Shown: piece after piece, positions 53,616 through 61,602 of the stretch
Layout: every line of letters starts with the position of its first letter
Position numbering within the stretch: the first letter of the stretch is position 1
Translations under genes and position numbers: made by a program
The notes under the pieces: model-generated
Database searches by the model: none
What the model was told of the DNA's origin: nothing
What the model saw: the letters and a program-made list of their open reading frames with translations, nothing else
NCBI RefSeq assembly: GCF_000175615.1
Contig: NZ_ACVO01000003.1
Location: 1-64,000 of the forward strand
Direction: 5' to 3'
Origin: Rothia mucilaginosa ATCC 25296
Lineage (GTDB): Bacteria; Actinomycetota; Actinomycetes; Actinomycetales; Micrococcaceae
DNA: 64,000 nt

Positions 53616-55580
53616 ATGTCCGCTCTTCCGAATTTCAAGGCTTCGTCCTTCTTCCGTGTAGCACGGGGTTGCGGTGCATTGGCGTTGGCTGGCGCGATGG
53701 TTCTGCCGATGTCTCCTGCGATTGCTCAGAATGTTGTTGCGGATGCTCCTGCGGCGGCTGTTGCTGGTTCCCTGCCGGATGATCGCGTCCGCGAGAATCC
53801 TGTTGCCACTTCTGATGAGTTCGCTCCTCATTGGAGCTACAACGCTTTGAAGGATACCGGTAACGATCAGGTTCTGAACTTCTCAGGTTGGGACTTCAAC
53901 GGCGATATTAACTCCCCGAAGGGTGTTCAGATTGTTGTGCGTGAGAAGGGCTCGAACACCCCCGTCCTGGCTATCAGCGACATCATCGAGTACAACGACC
54001 CCGAGTATTCGTCCCAGTACCAGCATGGGCTCCTCAACGGTAACGTTAAGATTCCCGCTAACACCCTGGATTCAGCTAAGCAGTACACCGTCGAGGTGTG
54101 GGGCAATAACGGCTACGAGGGTAGCGATAAGCTTGTCACTCCCGTCGTGGGTCAAGCTCCCGAGGGCCGCGGTACCCTGCTCGCTTCCCAGGCGCTGAAC
54201 TTTAATGGTTCTGATGGTTCGCAGGCTGCGGATGTTCCGGGAGCTAAGCCTATTCAGGAGTCTACCCCGACGTTTGAGGTTCTGTACGACGGCAAGGCTC
54301 AGCTGCTGTACACCTCCGAGGGCGGCGCCGTTCACGTGAAGGGTTCGGGTTTCACGAAGGAATGGCGTGAGAAGCACGGCAACGTAGCAGTTTATATTGC
54401 CGCTTCTCAGGGCGTTCCCGATGGTAGCCTTCTGCCCGCTGATGGTACGCCGCTCCGTTTTGAGGAGGGTAAGGACTTCACCATTGCCGAGGATGGCACC
54501 CTGGATGCTCAGCTGACCGTCAAGCCGGGCGCGCTGCTGAACTACTACGAGCCTCGCAACTACTTCCCCGGTATCCCGCGTTACGAGGTGCGTTACGAGG
54601 TTGACCTGGTTGCTGAGAAGCAGGGCGACTCCCAGCTGACGGTTAAGGACCTGTGGGCTGGTAAGAACGTGGTGCAACGTATTGCGGTGCAGACTCAAGC
54701 GTACCGCCCTGAGAAGTTTGCTCCCAAGGTGGAGTACAAGGCTCTGGGTGACACCACAGCAGATCAGGATATTTACTTCTCGGGTACCGGCTTCTACGGT
54801 GAGATTGCTTCCCCCAAGGGTGTTCAGTATGTAATCCGTGAGAAGGGTTCGAACACCCCGGTTTTGGCAACCAGTGACCTTATTGAGTACAACCACCACG
54901 ACCGAGCCTTTGAGTTCGTGAACGGTGAGCTGTCCGGTAGCGTCAAGGTCCCGGCGAACACTCTGGATCCGGCGAAGAAGTACGTCGTGGAGGTGTGGGG
55001 TAACAACGGTTACGAGGACGGCGAGTTTGTCGCTCCCGTGGTGGGTAAGGCACCCGAGGGCCGCGGTACTCTGCTGGCTTCTCAGGACCTGAATTTTAAG
55101 GGTTCTGATGCGTCCAACACTGATGATAAGAAGCCTAGTCTGACCGATGAGCAGCGCAAGGAACGCGCTACCCGCGGCGAGCTGGCGGTGGCTCTGTACC
55201 TTCAGGCTGGCGCGCCGGAGGTGAAGCTGCCTGAGACGTCCCCCTGGCCGGATGTGAAGACTGACGACCCGAACTACGCGGCGTACATCTGGGTTCGTGA
55301 GAAGGGCATCAGCTACGGCTGGTCGGACGGCAAGTTCCATGCGGACGCTGGTATCTCGAACGCTACCGTTGCGGCGTTCACCTACCGTGCGGCTGGTTCT
55401 CCTGCGGTGAAGGGCGATTCTCCCTATGTGGATGTTAAGCCTGGTGCTCCGTTCTATCGTGAGATTCTGTGGGCGAGCCAGAATTTGCCTACTGTGTACG
55501 GTGGTCACTATTTCATTCCTAAGCAGTTGCTGACTCGCGGCCATCTGGAGACTGTTCTGACTGCTTTCCAGTCTCGATAA
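53616..55580 (+). CDS. Secreted two-domain-type SLH protein (array gene J)
   Basis: A 654-residue secreted protein and the closest relative of gene I, with the same Y-X-Y-SLH layout. The signal ends AIAQN near residue 36. Y1 is WSYNALKDTGNDQVLNF (about 67-200), X has GGAVHVKGSGFTKEWREKHG (about 225-355), Y2 is VEYKALGDTTADQDIYFSG (about 370-495), and SLH starts near 505 (RATRGELAVALYLQAG). The two Y domains are also very similar to each other, so the gene contains an internal duplication. The second ATG, 53616, is preferred because it aligns with the single ATG of gene I. A 14-nt near-repeat duplicates the stop. Confidence 0.85.
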   Translation: MSALPNFKASSFFRVARGCGALALAGAMVLPMSPAIAQNVVADAPAAAVAGSLPDDRVRENPVATSDEFAPHWSYNALKDTGNDQVLNFSGWDFNGDINSPKGVQIVVREKGSNTPVLAISDIIEYNDPEYSSQYQHGLLNGNVKIPANTLDSAKQYTVEVWGNNGYEGSDKLVTPVVGQAPEGRGTLLASQALNFNGSDGSQAADVPGAKPIQESTPTFEVLYDGKAQLLYTSEGGAVHVKGSGFTKEWREKHGNVAVYIAASQGVPDGSLLPADGTPLRFEEGKDFTIAEDGTLDAQLTVKPGALLNYYEPRNYFPGIPRYEVRYEVDLVAEKQGDSQLTVKDLWAGKNVVQRIAVQTQAYRPEKFAPKVEYKALGDTTADQDIYFSGTGFYGEIASPKGVQYVIREKGSNTPVLATSDLIEYNHHDRAFEFVNGELSGSVKVPANTLDPAKKYVVEVWGNNGYEDGEFVAPVVGKAPEGRGTLLASQDLNFKGSDASNTDDKKPSLTDEQRKERATRGELAVALYLQAGAPEVKLPETSPWPDVKTDDPNYAAYIWVREKGISYGWSDGKFHADAGISNATVAAFTYRAAGSPAVKGDSPYVDVKPGAPFYREILWASQNLPTVYGGHYFIPKQLLTRGHLETVLTAFQSR

Positions 55581-55601
55581 GCTGGCCCGCTAAACTGGCT
55601 C
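55574..55601 (+). repeat. Duplicated stop region of gene J
   Basis: CGATAAGCTGGC and CGCTAAACTGGC (10 of 12 match) lie in adjacent 14-nt units; the first contains the stop TAA. Confidence 0.55.
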
Positions 55602-55627
55602 TGCTTGTCGACACTAGTCGCACGAAT

Positions 55628-55671
55628 AACCCCGTGTTCCCGAATGGTTTTCTATTCGGGAGCGCGGGGTT
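55628..55671 (+). terminator. Terminator after gene J
   Basis: AACCCCGTGTTCCCGAA/TTCGGGAGCGCGGGGTT (55628-55644 with 55655-55671), then CTGTTTTC. Confidence 0.87.
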
Positions 55672-55778
55672 CTGTTTTCGGGGTTTAGTTTGCTGAGTTT
55701 AGCATGCTGGGTTCAGTTCTTAGTGGCTGGTCAACCTGTGAAAACCATCAGAACCTTCAAGCCTCTCTTGAGTGTTTC

Positions 55779-55943
55779 CTGACATCTGTTCAACCCTTTG
55801 ATAGGGTGAAAATGTCCCCGAAACCGATGGGGATATTCGACCACTTTTCTCATTGGGTTGGCGCAGATTCAACGGAGATTTCTCACCCCAGAAACCCTAT
55901 GAAACCGCATCATCCCGATGGGTACGACCCGTAAGGATGATGT
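55779..55943 (+). promoter_or_regulatory. Promoter and conserved leader of gene K
   Basis: CTGACA (55779-55784), 17 nt, TAGGGT (55802-55807), then a leader nearly identical to that of gene I with the CCCC/GGGG hairpin. Confidence 0.72.
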
Positions 55944-57479
55944 ATGTCCTCGCTTCCGAACTCTAAGTCTTCTTTCCTCCGTGCGGCGCAGGGTTGCGGC
56001 GCACTGGTGCTGGCTGGAGCTATGGTTCTGCCGATGACTCCGGCACTCGCCCAGGATGCGGCACCTGTGGCTAATGCACCGGCGGCGAATGCTGTAACTC
56101 CCAAGCCGGCTGCTCAGGACGCAGCGGCACAGCCGACGTACTCCGCTGATTATGACGGTATTCTGTACACCGGCGAGAGTGGCACAGTGACTCTGAATGG
56201 TACCGGTTTCACCAAGCAGTGGCGCGAGCAGCACGGCACCGTTGTCTTCTACATTGCTGCTACGAAGGACCGCCCCGGTAACGCTGAGCCTTCCATGTCA
56301 ATGCTCCGTTTTGAAGAGGGTAAGGACTTCACCATTGCCGATGATGGCACTTTTGAGGCAAAGCTGACCATCAATGCCAAGGCTCTGGAGAGTTTCTACA
56401 CTCCCATCGATTATTTCCCGGGTATCACCCTGGACGAGGTGCGTTACGAGACGGGTATTTTGACCGAGGCTAAGGGCCAGCCCCAGTCGAGCATTGAGGA
56501 TATTTGGGCTCGCAAGAACGTTATCGCCCACAATCCGATGTACACCCGCGCTTACCATCCTGAGGTCATGGCACCTAAGTTGAAGTACGATGCGCTGAAG
56601 GACACCACGAAGGATCAGGAGCTACTGGTCCAGGGTGAGGGTTTCGTTGGGGAGGAGTTGCCTGGCCGCGAGGGTGCCATGTACGTGATTCGTGAGAAGG
56701 GCACCGGCACGCCCGTCCTGGCGATGAGCGATATGAAGTCTTACTATGAGAGTCCCGATGGCGTAACCCGCCTGGAGGGAGGCACTCTTTACCGCACCAT
56801 CAAGATCCCCTCAAACACCCTGAATCCTTCTAAGCAGTACGTCGTTGAGGCGTGGAGCGACTACGACTACGACCTCACCAAGAAGGACAGGCCCCTCATC
56901 ACCCCGATTGTGGGTTACGCGCCGGAGCACCGCGGTGTTCTTATGGCTCGTCAGGATCTGAAGTTTGAGGGCGTTCCGAACTTCACGGATGCTACTGCGC
57001 CCACGCGAGAATACAAGACCCTGACCTCGAAGCTCACCTCCCAGGAGCAGCAGCAGCGCGCTACTCGCGGCGAGTTGACTGCGGCGCTGTACGCTCAGGC
57101 CGGTAGCCCCAAGGTGAACCTCCCGGCGGTCTCCCCGTGGCCGGATGTGAAGACCACCGACCCGAACTTCCCCGCTTACGTGTGGGCTCGCCAGAAGGGC
57201 ATTACTTTCGGCTGGTCTGATGGTAAGTTCCACGCGGATGCCGGCATTTCGAACGCTACGGTTGCGGCGTTTACCTACCGTGCAGCGGGTTCCCCGGCTG
57301 TTTCTGGTGTTTCTTCGTTCACGGATGTTGATCCGAGTTCCGCTTTCTACCGTGAGATTCTGTGGTCCACTCAGCAGTATGTCATTACTCCGGATTTCGG
57401 CGCTTTTAATGCGACGGACCTAGTGAATCGTGGTCAGCTGGAGCAGATGCTGTTCAATTTCCAGAACCGCGCTCAGTAG
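55944..57479 (+). CDS. Secreted X-Y SLH protein (array gene K)
   Basis: A 511-residue secreted protein. The signal peptide (MSSLPNSKSSFLRAAQG...) ends ALAQD near residue 36. One X domain (about 60-190: SGTVTLNGTGFTKQWREQHG, RFEEGKDFTIADDGTF) is followed by one Y domain (about 205-345: LKYDALKDTTKDQELLVQG, VIREKGTGTPVL, NTLNPSKQYVVEAWSDYDY). SLH repeats start near 366 (RATRGELTAALYAQAG), then FPAYVWARQKGITFGWSDG, and end RGQLEQMLFNFQNR. It is most similar to genes L and N, and its second SLH unit is nearly identical to that of gene I. Wall-bound, function unknown. Confidence 0.85.
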   Translation: MSSLPNSKSSFLRAAQGCGALVLAGAMVLPMTPALAQDAAPVANAPAANAVTPKPAAQDAAAQPTYSADYDGILYTGESGTVTLNGTGFTKQWREQHGTVVFYIAATKDRPGNAEPSMSMLRFEEGKDFTIADDGTFEAKLTINAKALESFYTPIDYFPGITLDEVRYETGILTEAKGQPQSSIEDIWARKNVIAHNPMYTRAYHPEVMAPKLKYDALKDTTKDQELLVQGEGFVGEELPGREGAMYVIREKGTGTPVLAMSDMKSYYESPDGVTRLEGGTLYRTIKIPSNTLNPSKQYVVEAWSDYDYDLTKKDRPLITPIVGYAPEHRGVLMARQDLKFEGVPNFTDATAPTREYKTLTSKLTSQEQQQRATRGELTAALYAQAGSPKVNLPAVSPWPDVKTTDPNFPAYVWARQKGITFGWSDGKFHADAGISNATVAAFTYRAAGSPAVSGVSSFTDVDPSSAFYREILWSTQQYVITPDFGAFNATDLVNRGQLEQMLFNFQNRAQ

Positions 57480-57508
57480 AACGGTGCCAGATAGAACCGC
57501 GCTAAGTA
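57463..57508 (+). repeat. Duplicated stop region of gene K
   Basis: AGAACCGCGCTCAGTA (57463-57478) recurs as AGAACCGCGCTAAGTA (57493-57508), 30 nt apart, so the second copy gives an in-frame backup stop. Confidence 0.75.
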
Positions 57509-57532
57509 AGGCAGCCTAGTTCTAAGCTGAAT

Positions 57533-57576
57533 ACCCCGTGTTCCCGAATGGTTTTTCTATTCGGGAACACGGGGTT
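57533..57576 (+). terminator. Terminator after gene K
   Basis: ACCCCGTGTTCCCGAA/TTCGGGAACACGGGGT, a perfect stem followed by TTTCT. Confidence 0.88.
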
Positions 57577-57714
57577 TTCTATGCCCGTTTTCTCTGCTTT
57601 TTTCTGCACCTATTTTTGGGTGCTCGCGGAATCATTGCGACACAAAAATTCAAAACTTTCAACTATTCCTTGAGATTTCTTGCGACTTCTCATTAAGGGT
57701 TTGATATGCTGAGG

Positions 57715-57847
57715 CTACCCCCAAAACCGACGGGGATAATCAACGACTTTCTTATTGGGTCAGCGCAACTTCGACGGTGAAGAATCGGCCGGAAATCATC
57801 CTGCAGGAATTGCAAACATCCAATGGGACGTACCCTAAGGATGCTTT
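57715..57847 (+). promoter_or_regulatory. Promoter -10 and leader of gene L
   Basis: TATGCT (57715-57720) replaces TAGGGT at the aligned position. The leader keeps the CCCC/GGGG hairpin but diverges afterwards, ending CTAAGGATGCTTT before ATG. No convincing -35. Confidence 0.5.
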
Positions 57848-59416
57848 ATGTCCTCACTTCCGAGTTCTAAGTCTTCATTCCGCCGTGCAACGCAGGGTTG
57901 TTGCGCGCTCATGTTGGCTGGCGCGATGGTTCTGCCGATGACTCCGGCGCTGGCTCAGGATACAGTACCGGTCACTAACAATTCTGTCGCTAACGCGCCG
58001 GTTGCCAATACCGCTTCCCCGGTTTCTCAGGACGTCACGGATGGCCCGTCTTTCACCATTGATTATGGGGAGGGTGCGGCTTTGTACACCGATAAGTACA
58101 ACGAAATTACGGTGAGGGGCACCGGCCTCACCAAGGAATGGCGTGAGCAGCACGGCAAGGCAGTCCTTTACATTGCCGCCACAAAAGATCGTCCCGGCAA
58201 CACTGAGCCTTCAACGTCGGTGCTTTTCTTTAAAGAAGGTTGGCGTTTCCCTATTGCCGATGACGGCACTTTTGAGGCCACCCTGACTATCAAATATGGC
58301 GACTTGGCTACTTTCTACGACCCCATCCGTTATGATGCCCCGAATTTCCGCTGGGAAGAGGTGCGTTATGAGATTGGCATCCTTACCGTGGGCGAGGATC
58401 AGCCGTGGCCGACCATTGAGGATATTTGGGCTCGTAAGAATGTAGCTATCCACCAGCCGATATATGCCCGTCGCCATCCTAAAATTATCGGGACCCATTG
58501 GAGGTACGATGCCCTGAAGGACACCGCGAAAGATCAGGAGGTGATGATTGAGGGTGAGGGTTTCAGCGCGAATGAACTCCCCGGCCGTGAGGGTGTCATG
58601 TACACGATTCGAGAGAAGGGCACCGGCACCCCCGTCCTGCTCATGAGCGAGATGGAGCGCTACTACGATCGTGGCAATGGCACACTTCAGCTGTGGGGAA
58701 ATGCTGTTTACAAAACCATCAAAATTCCCGCGAACACTCTGGATCCGTCTAAGCAGTACGTCCTTGAAGCATGGAGCGACTATGGCTATGTCAGCCAGAC
58801 GGATAAGACTCTGATTACACCGCTGGTGGGTTTGGCGCCGGAGCACCGCGGTGTCCTTATGGGCCGTCAGGACCTGAAGTTTGAAGGTCTTAAGGAATTC
58901 ACGAATGTATCTTTACCCAAGCCCAAGTATAAGCACCTCTTCTCAAAGCTTAGCGATGAGGAACAGCAGCAGCGCGCTACTCGCGGTGAGCTAGCTGCGG
59001 CACTGTACCTTCAAGCTGGCGCCCCCAAGGTGAACCTCCCTGCAGTCTCCCCGTGGCCGGATGTAAAGACAGACGACCCGAACTACGCTGCGTACATTTG
59101 GGTTCGTGAGAAGGGCATCAGCTTCGGCTGGTCTGATGGTAAGTTCCATGCGGATGCAGGTATTTCACGCGCTACTGTTGCGGCGTTCACCTACCGTGCA
59201 GCAGGTTCCCCAGCTGTTTCCGGTGTTTCTTCGTTTACGGATGTGAATCCGAGTTCCGCCTTCTACCGTGAGATTTTGTGGTCTGCTCAGCATGGTGTCA
59301 TTAACCCGCAGAGGGGTATTTTTGAGGCGACCACGATGGTAAATCGTGGTGAGCTGGAGCAGATGATGTTCATTTTTCAGAACCGCACTGACTATGGTGG
59401 GCTGGTTCTAGTCTGA
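57848..59416 (+). CDS. Secreted X-Y SLH protein (array gene L)
   Basis: A 522-residue secreted protein of the K/L/N type. The signal ends ALAQD near residue 36; an Asn/Val/Ala linker repeats VTNNSVANAPVANTA. The X domain (about 65-195) has NEITVRGTGLTKEWREQHG, and the Y domain (about 210-345) has WRYDALKDTAKDQEVMIEG and TIREKGTGTPVL. SLH repeats start near 368 (RATRGELAAALYLQAG), then YAAYIWVREKGISFGWSDG, matching gene J in this unit rather than its closest relative K. That mosaic pattern points to recombination. It ends RGELEQMMFIFQNR plus ten extra residues. Confidence 0.84.
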   Translation: MSSLPSSKSSFRRATQGCCALMLAGAMVLPMTPALAQDTVPVTNNSVANAPVANTASPVSQDVTDGPSFTIDYGEGAALYTDKYNEITVRGTGLTKEWREQHGKAVLYIAATKDRPGNTEPSTSVLFFKEGWRFPIADDGTFEATLTIKYGDLATFYDPIRYDAPNFRWEEVRYEIGILTVGEDQPWPTIEDIWARKNVAIHQPIYARRHPKIIGTHWRYDALKDTAKDQEVMIEGEGFSANELPGREGVMYTIREKGTGTPVLLMSEMERYYDRGNGTLQLWGNAVYKTIKIPANTLDPSKQYVLEAWSDYGYVSQTDKTLITPLVGLAPEHRGVLMGRQDLKFEGLKEFTNVSLPKPKYKHLFSKLSDEEQQQRATRGELAAALYLQAGAPKVNLPAVSPWPDVKTDDPNYAAYIWVREKGISFGWSDGKFHADAGISRATVAAFTYRAAGSPAVSGVSSFTDVNPSSAFYREILWSAQHGVINPQRGIFEATTMVNRGELEQMMFIFQNRTDYGGLVLV

Positions 59417-59421
59417 GTCAT

Positions 59422-59468
59422 AACCCCGTGCATCCTGAGAGTCTTCTTCTCACCGGGTGCACGGGGTT
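59422..59468 (+). terminator. Terminator after gene L
   Basis: An AACCCCGTGCA/TGCACGGGGTT core stem with extra pairing inside, followed by CAGCTTTT. A diverged member of the shared terminator set. Confidence 0.82.
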
Positions 59469-59533
59469 CAGCTTTTACCGGCTGATTAACCTGTGAAACG
59501 CCTCAAAACTTTCAAGCTTCCCTTGAGTGTTCT

Positions 59534-59691
59534 CTGACATCTACCTGAGGGTTTGATAGGGTGAAAATGTCCCCGCAACCGACGGGGCTTTCAACCACTT
59601 TTCTCATAGGGTGTGTGCAGATTCAACGGCGAATTCCCTACCCGCCGTTGAGCCCGCAGAGCCCTGCGAGAAACAACTTTAAGGATGTCTT
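59534..59691 (+). promoter_or_regulatory. Promoter and conserved leader of gene M
   Basis: CTGACA (59534-59539), 17 nt, TAGGGT (59557-59562). The leader is nearly identical to that of gene N up to AACTTTAAGGATGTCTT before ATG. Confidence 0.72.
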
Positions 59692-61263
59692 ATGTCCTCG
59701 CTTCCGAATTCTAAATATTCTTTCCTCCGCGCCGCTCAGGGTTGCAGCGCGCTGGCGTTGGCTGGTGCTATGGTTCTGCCGTTGGCCCCGGCACTGGCTC
59801 AGAATGCAGCTCCTGCCGCTGATGCCGCTGTTGCTGCCGCTACCCCGCAGGTAGCCGACCAGGACGCTGCGGCTACCCCGACCCTTGAGGTTTCCATCCC
59901 TGACGGTTACAAGTACGACGGCGTGAACCCCTCCCTCGTCACGACTGAGGGCGGTACCATCCATGTGAAGGGTGCGGGTTACACCAAGGAGTGGCATGCT
60001 CAGCACGGTACCGTGGCGCTGTACATTGCCCCCGCGAACTACGCGCCCTCCGGCTACGAGATTCCGACTTCGAAGATGCTGCGCTTCGTGGAGGGTCAGG
60101 ACTTCACCATTACCGATGACGGCACTTTTGAGGCTGATCTGAAGGTTGAGGCGTACAAGCTTGCTGCCTACTACTTCATCGATGATGACAACTTCCACGA
60201 CCCGACCGGCGGCACCAAGTACGATGTCCTCTACGAAATTCGCGTGGTTGCTGAACAGAAGGATCAGAAGCCGCTGACCGCTCAGGAGCTGTGGACCAGC
60301 AAGAACGTGGTGAGCACCCAGGTGCTGAATACTATGGGCGAGAAGCCGGCGCCGTTCGCACCGCGCCTGGGTTACAACGCTGTGACTGACCCCGCAAAAT
60401 CACAGGATCTGAACGTTGGTGGCCAGGGGTTTAACGGCGATATTCACTCCGTTAGGGGCGTTCAGCTCGTGGTTCGTGAGAAGGGCTCGAACACCCCGGT
60501 TCTGGCAACCAGCGACATTATCGAGTTTGACCACCCCACCCAGTCTTCGGCGTACCGTGATGGCAACCTGAACGGTACCGTGAATCTTCCGGCAAACACT
60601 CTGAATGCTTCGAAGAAGTACGTGATTGAGGTCTGGGCTAACGACGGTTACGGCAATAACGGTAAGCTGATCGCTCCGGTCGTGGGCAGGTCCACCAAGG
60701 GCCGCGGTACCCTACTCGCATGGCAGGACCTGGACCTGAACGGCACGAACGGTTATAGGGATGCTAACCTGCCCAACGCTCAGGACCCCAATGAGAACGA
60801 TAACCAGAGCCCTGATCCTTCCGACGAGAAGCTGGAGACCCTCGCTACCCGCGGTGAGCTCGCAGCTGCCCTGTACGTTCAGGCGGGCACCCCCGAGGTG
60901 AAGCTGCCTGAGACTTCTCCCTGGCCGGATGTGAAGACCACCGACCCGAACTTCCCCGCGTACGTGTGGGCTCGTCAGAAGGGTATTACCTTCGGCTGGT
61001 CGGACGGCAAGTTCCATGCTGATGCAGGCATTTCGAACGCTACCGTTGCGGCGTTCACCTACCGTGCGGCTGGTTCGCCCGCGGTTAAGGGCGACTCCCC
61101 GTACAGTGATGTGGCTCCCGGTTCGGCGTTCTACCGTGAGATTCTGTGGGCTCAGCAGAACAAGGTGGTGCTGAACGCTAACGGCGCTTTCGATGCTCAG
61201 TACATGGTGACTCATGGTGAGTTGGAGACTCTGATTGAGGCGTTCCAGGCTCGCGCTAAGTAA
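59692..61263 (+). CDS. Secreted X-Y SLH protein (array gene M)
   Basis: A 523-residue secreted protein. The signal ends ALAQN near residue 36. The X domain (about 62-200) has GGTIHVKGAGYTKEWHAQHG and RFVEGQDFTITDDGTF. The Y domain (about 220-350) has LGYNAVTDPAKSQDLNVGG and VVREKGSNTPVLATSDIIE, closer to the Y domains of I and J than to K, L and N. SLH repeats start near 377 (LATRGELAAALYVQAG), then FPAYVWARQKGITFGWSDG, ending THGELETLIEAFQAR. It therefore combines a K-type layout with I/J-type domain sequence. Wall attachment is inferred from SLH. Confidence 0.84.
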   Translation: MSSLPNSKYSFLRAAQGCSALALAGAMVLPLAPALAQNAAPAADAAVAAATPQVADQDAAATPTLEVSIPDGYKYDGVNPSLVTTEGGTIHVKGAGYTKEWHAQHGTVALYIAPANYAPSGYEIPTSKMLRFVEGQDFTITDDGTFEADLKVEAYKLAAYYFIDDDNFHDPTGGTKYDVLYEIRVVAEQKDQKPLTAQELWTSKNVVSTQVLNTMGEKPAPFAPRLGYNAVTDPAKSQDLNVGGQGFNGDIHSVRGVQLVVREKGSNTPVLATSDIIEFDHPTQSSAYRDGNLNGTVNLPANTLNASKKYVIEVWANDGYGNNGKLIAPVVGRSTKGRGTLLAWQDLDLNGTNGYRDANLPNAQDPNENDNQSPDPSDEKLETLATRGELAAALYVQAGTPEVKLPETSPWPDVKTTDPNFPAYVWARQKGITFGWSDGKFHADAGISNATVAAFTYRAAGSPAVKGDSPYSDVAPGSAFYREILWAQQNKVVLNANGAFDAQYMVTHGELETLIEAFQARAK

Positions 61264-61338
61264 GGTCGTTTAGACCGCCCGCATCCCCTCGGGTTTTACC
61301 TTGAGGGCGCGTGCGGCGCGTCGGATAACTCTCTGGTT

Positions 61339-61380
61339 CCCCGTGCTCCCGAATGGTTTTCTGTTCGGGAGCACGGGGTT
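61339..61380 (+). terminator. Terminator after gene M
   Basis: CCCCGTGCTCCCGAA/TTCGGGAGCACGGGG, perfect stem, followed by TTCAGCTTTT. Confidence 0.87.
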
Positions 61381-61444
61381 CAGCTTTTAACAGCTACCGC
61401 TGTGTGAGATTTCTCGAAACCTTAAAGTACTCCTTGAGTGTTTC

Positions 61445-61602
61445 CTGACAATCGTTCAACGCTTTGATAGGGTGAGAATATCCCCGAAACCGACGGGGCT
61501 TTCAACCACTTTTCTCATAGGGTGTGTGCGGATTCAACGGTGAGCTCCCTACCCACTGCTGAGCCCGCAGAGCCCTGCGAGAAACAACTTTAAGGATGTC
61601 TT
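61445..61602 (+). promoter_or_regulatory. Promoter and conserved leader of gene N
   Basis: CTGACA (61445-61450), 17 nt, TAGGGT (61468-61473), then the shared leader with its hairpin. Confidence 0.72.
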
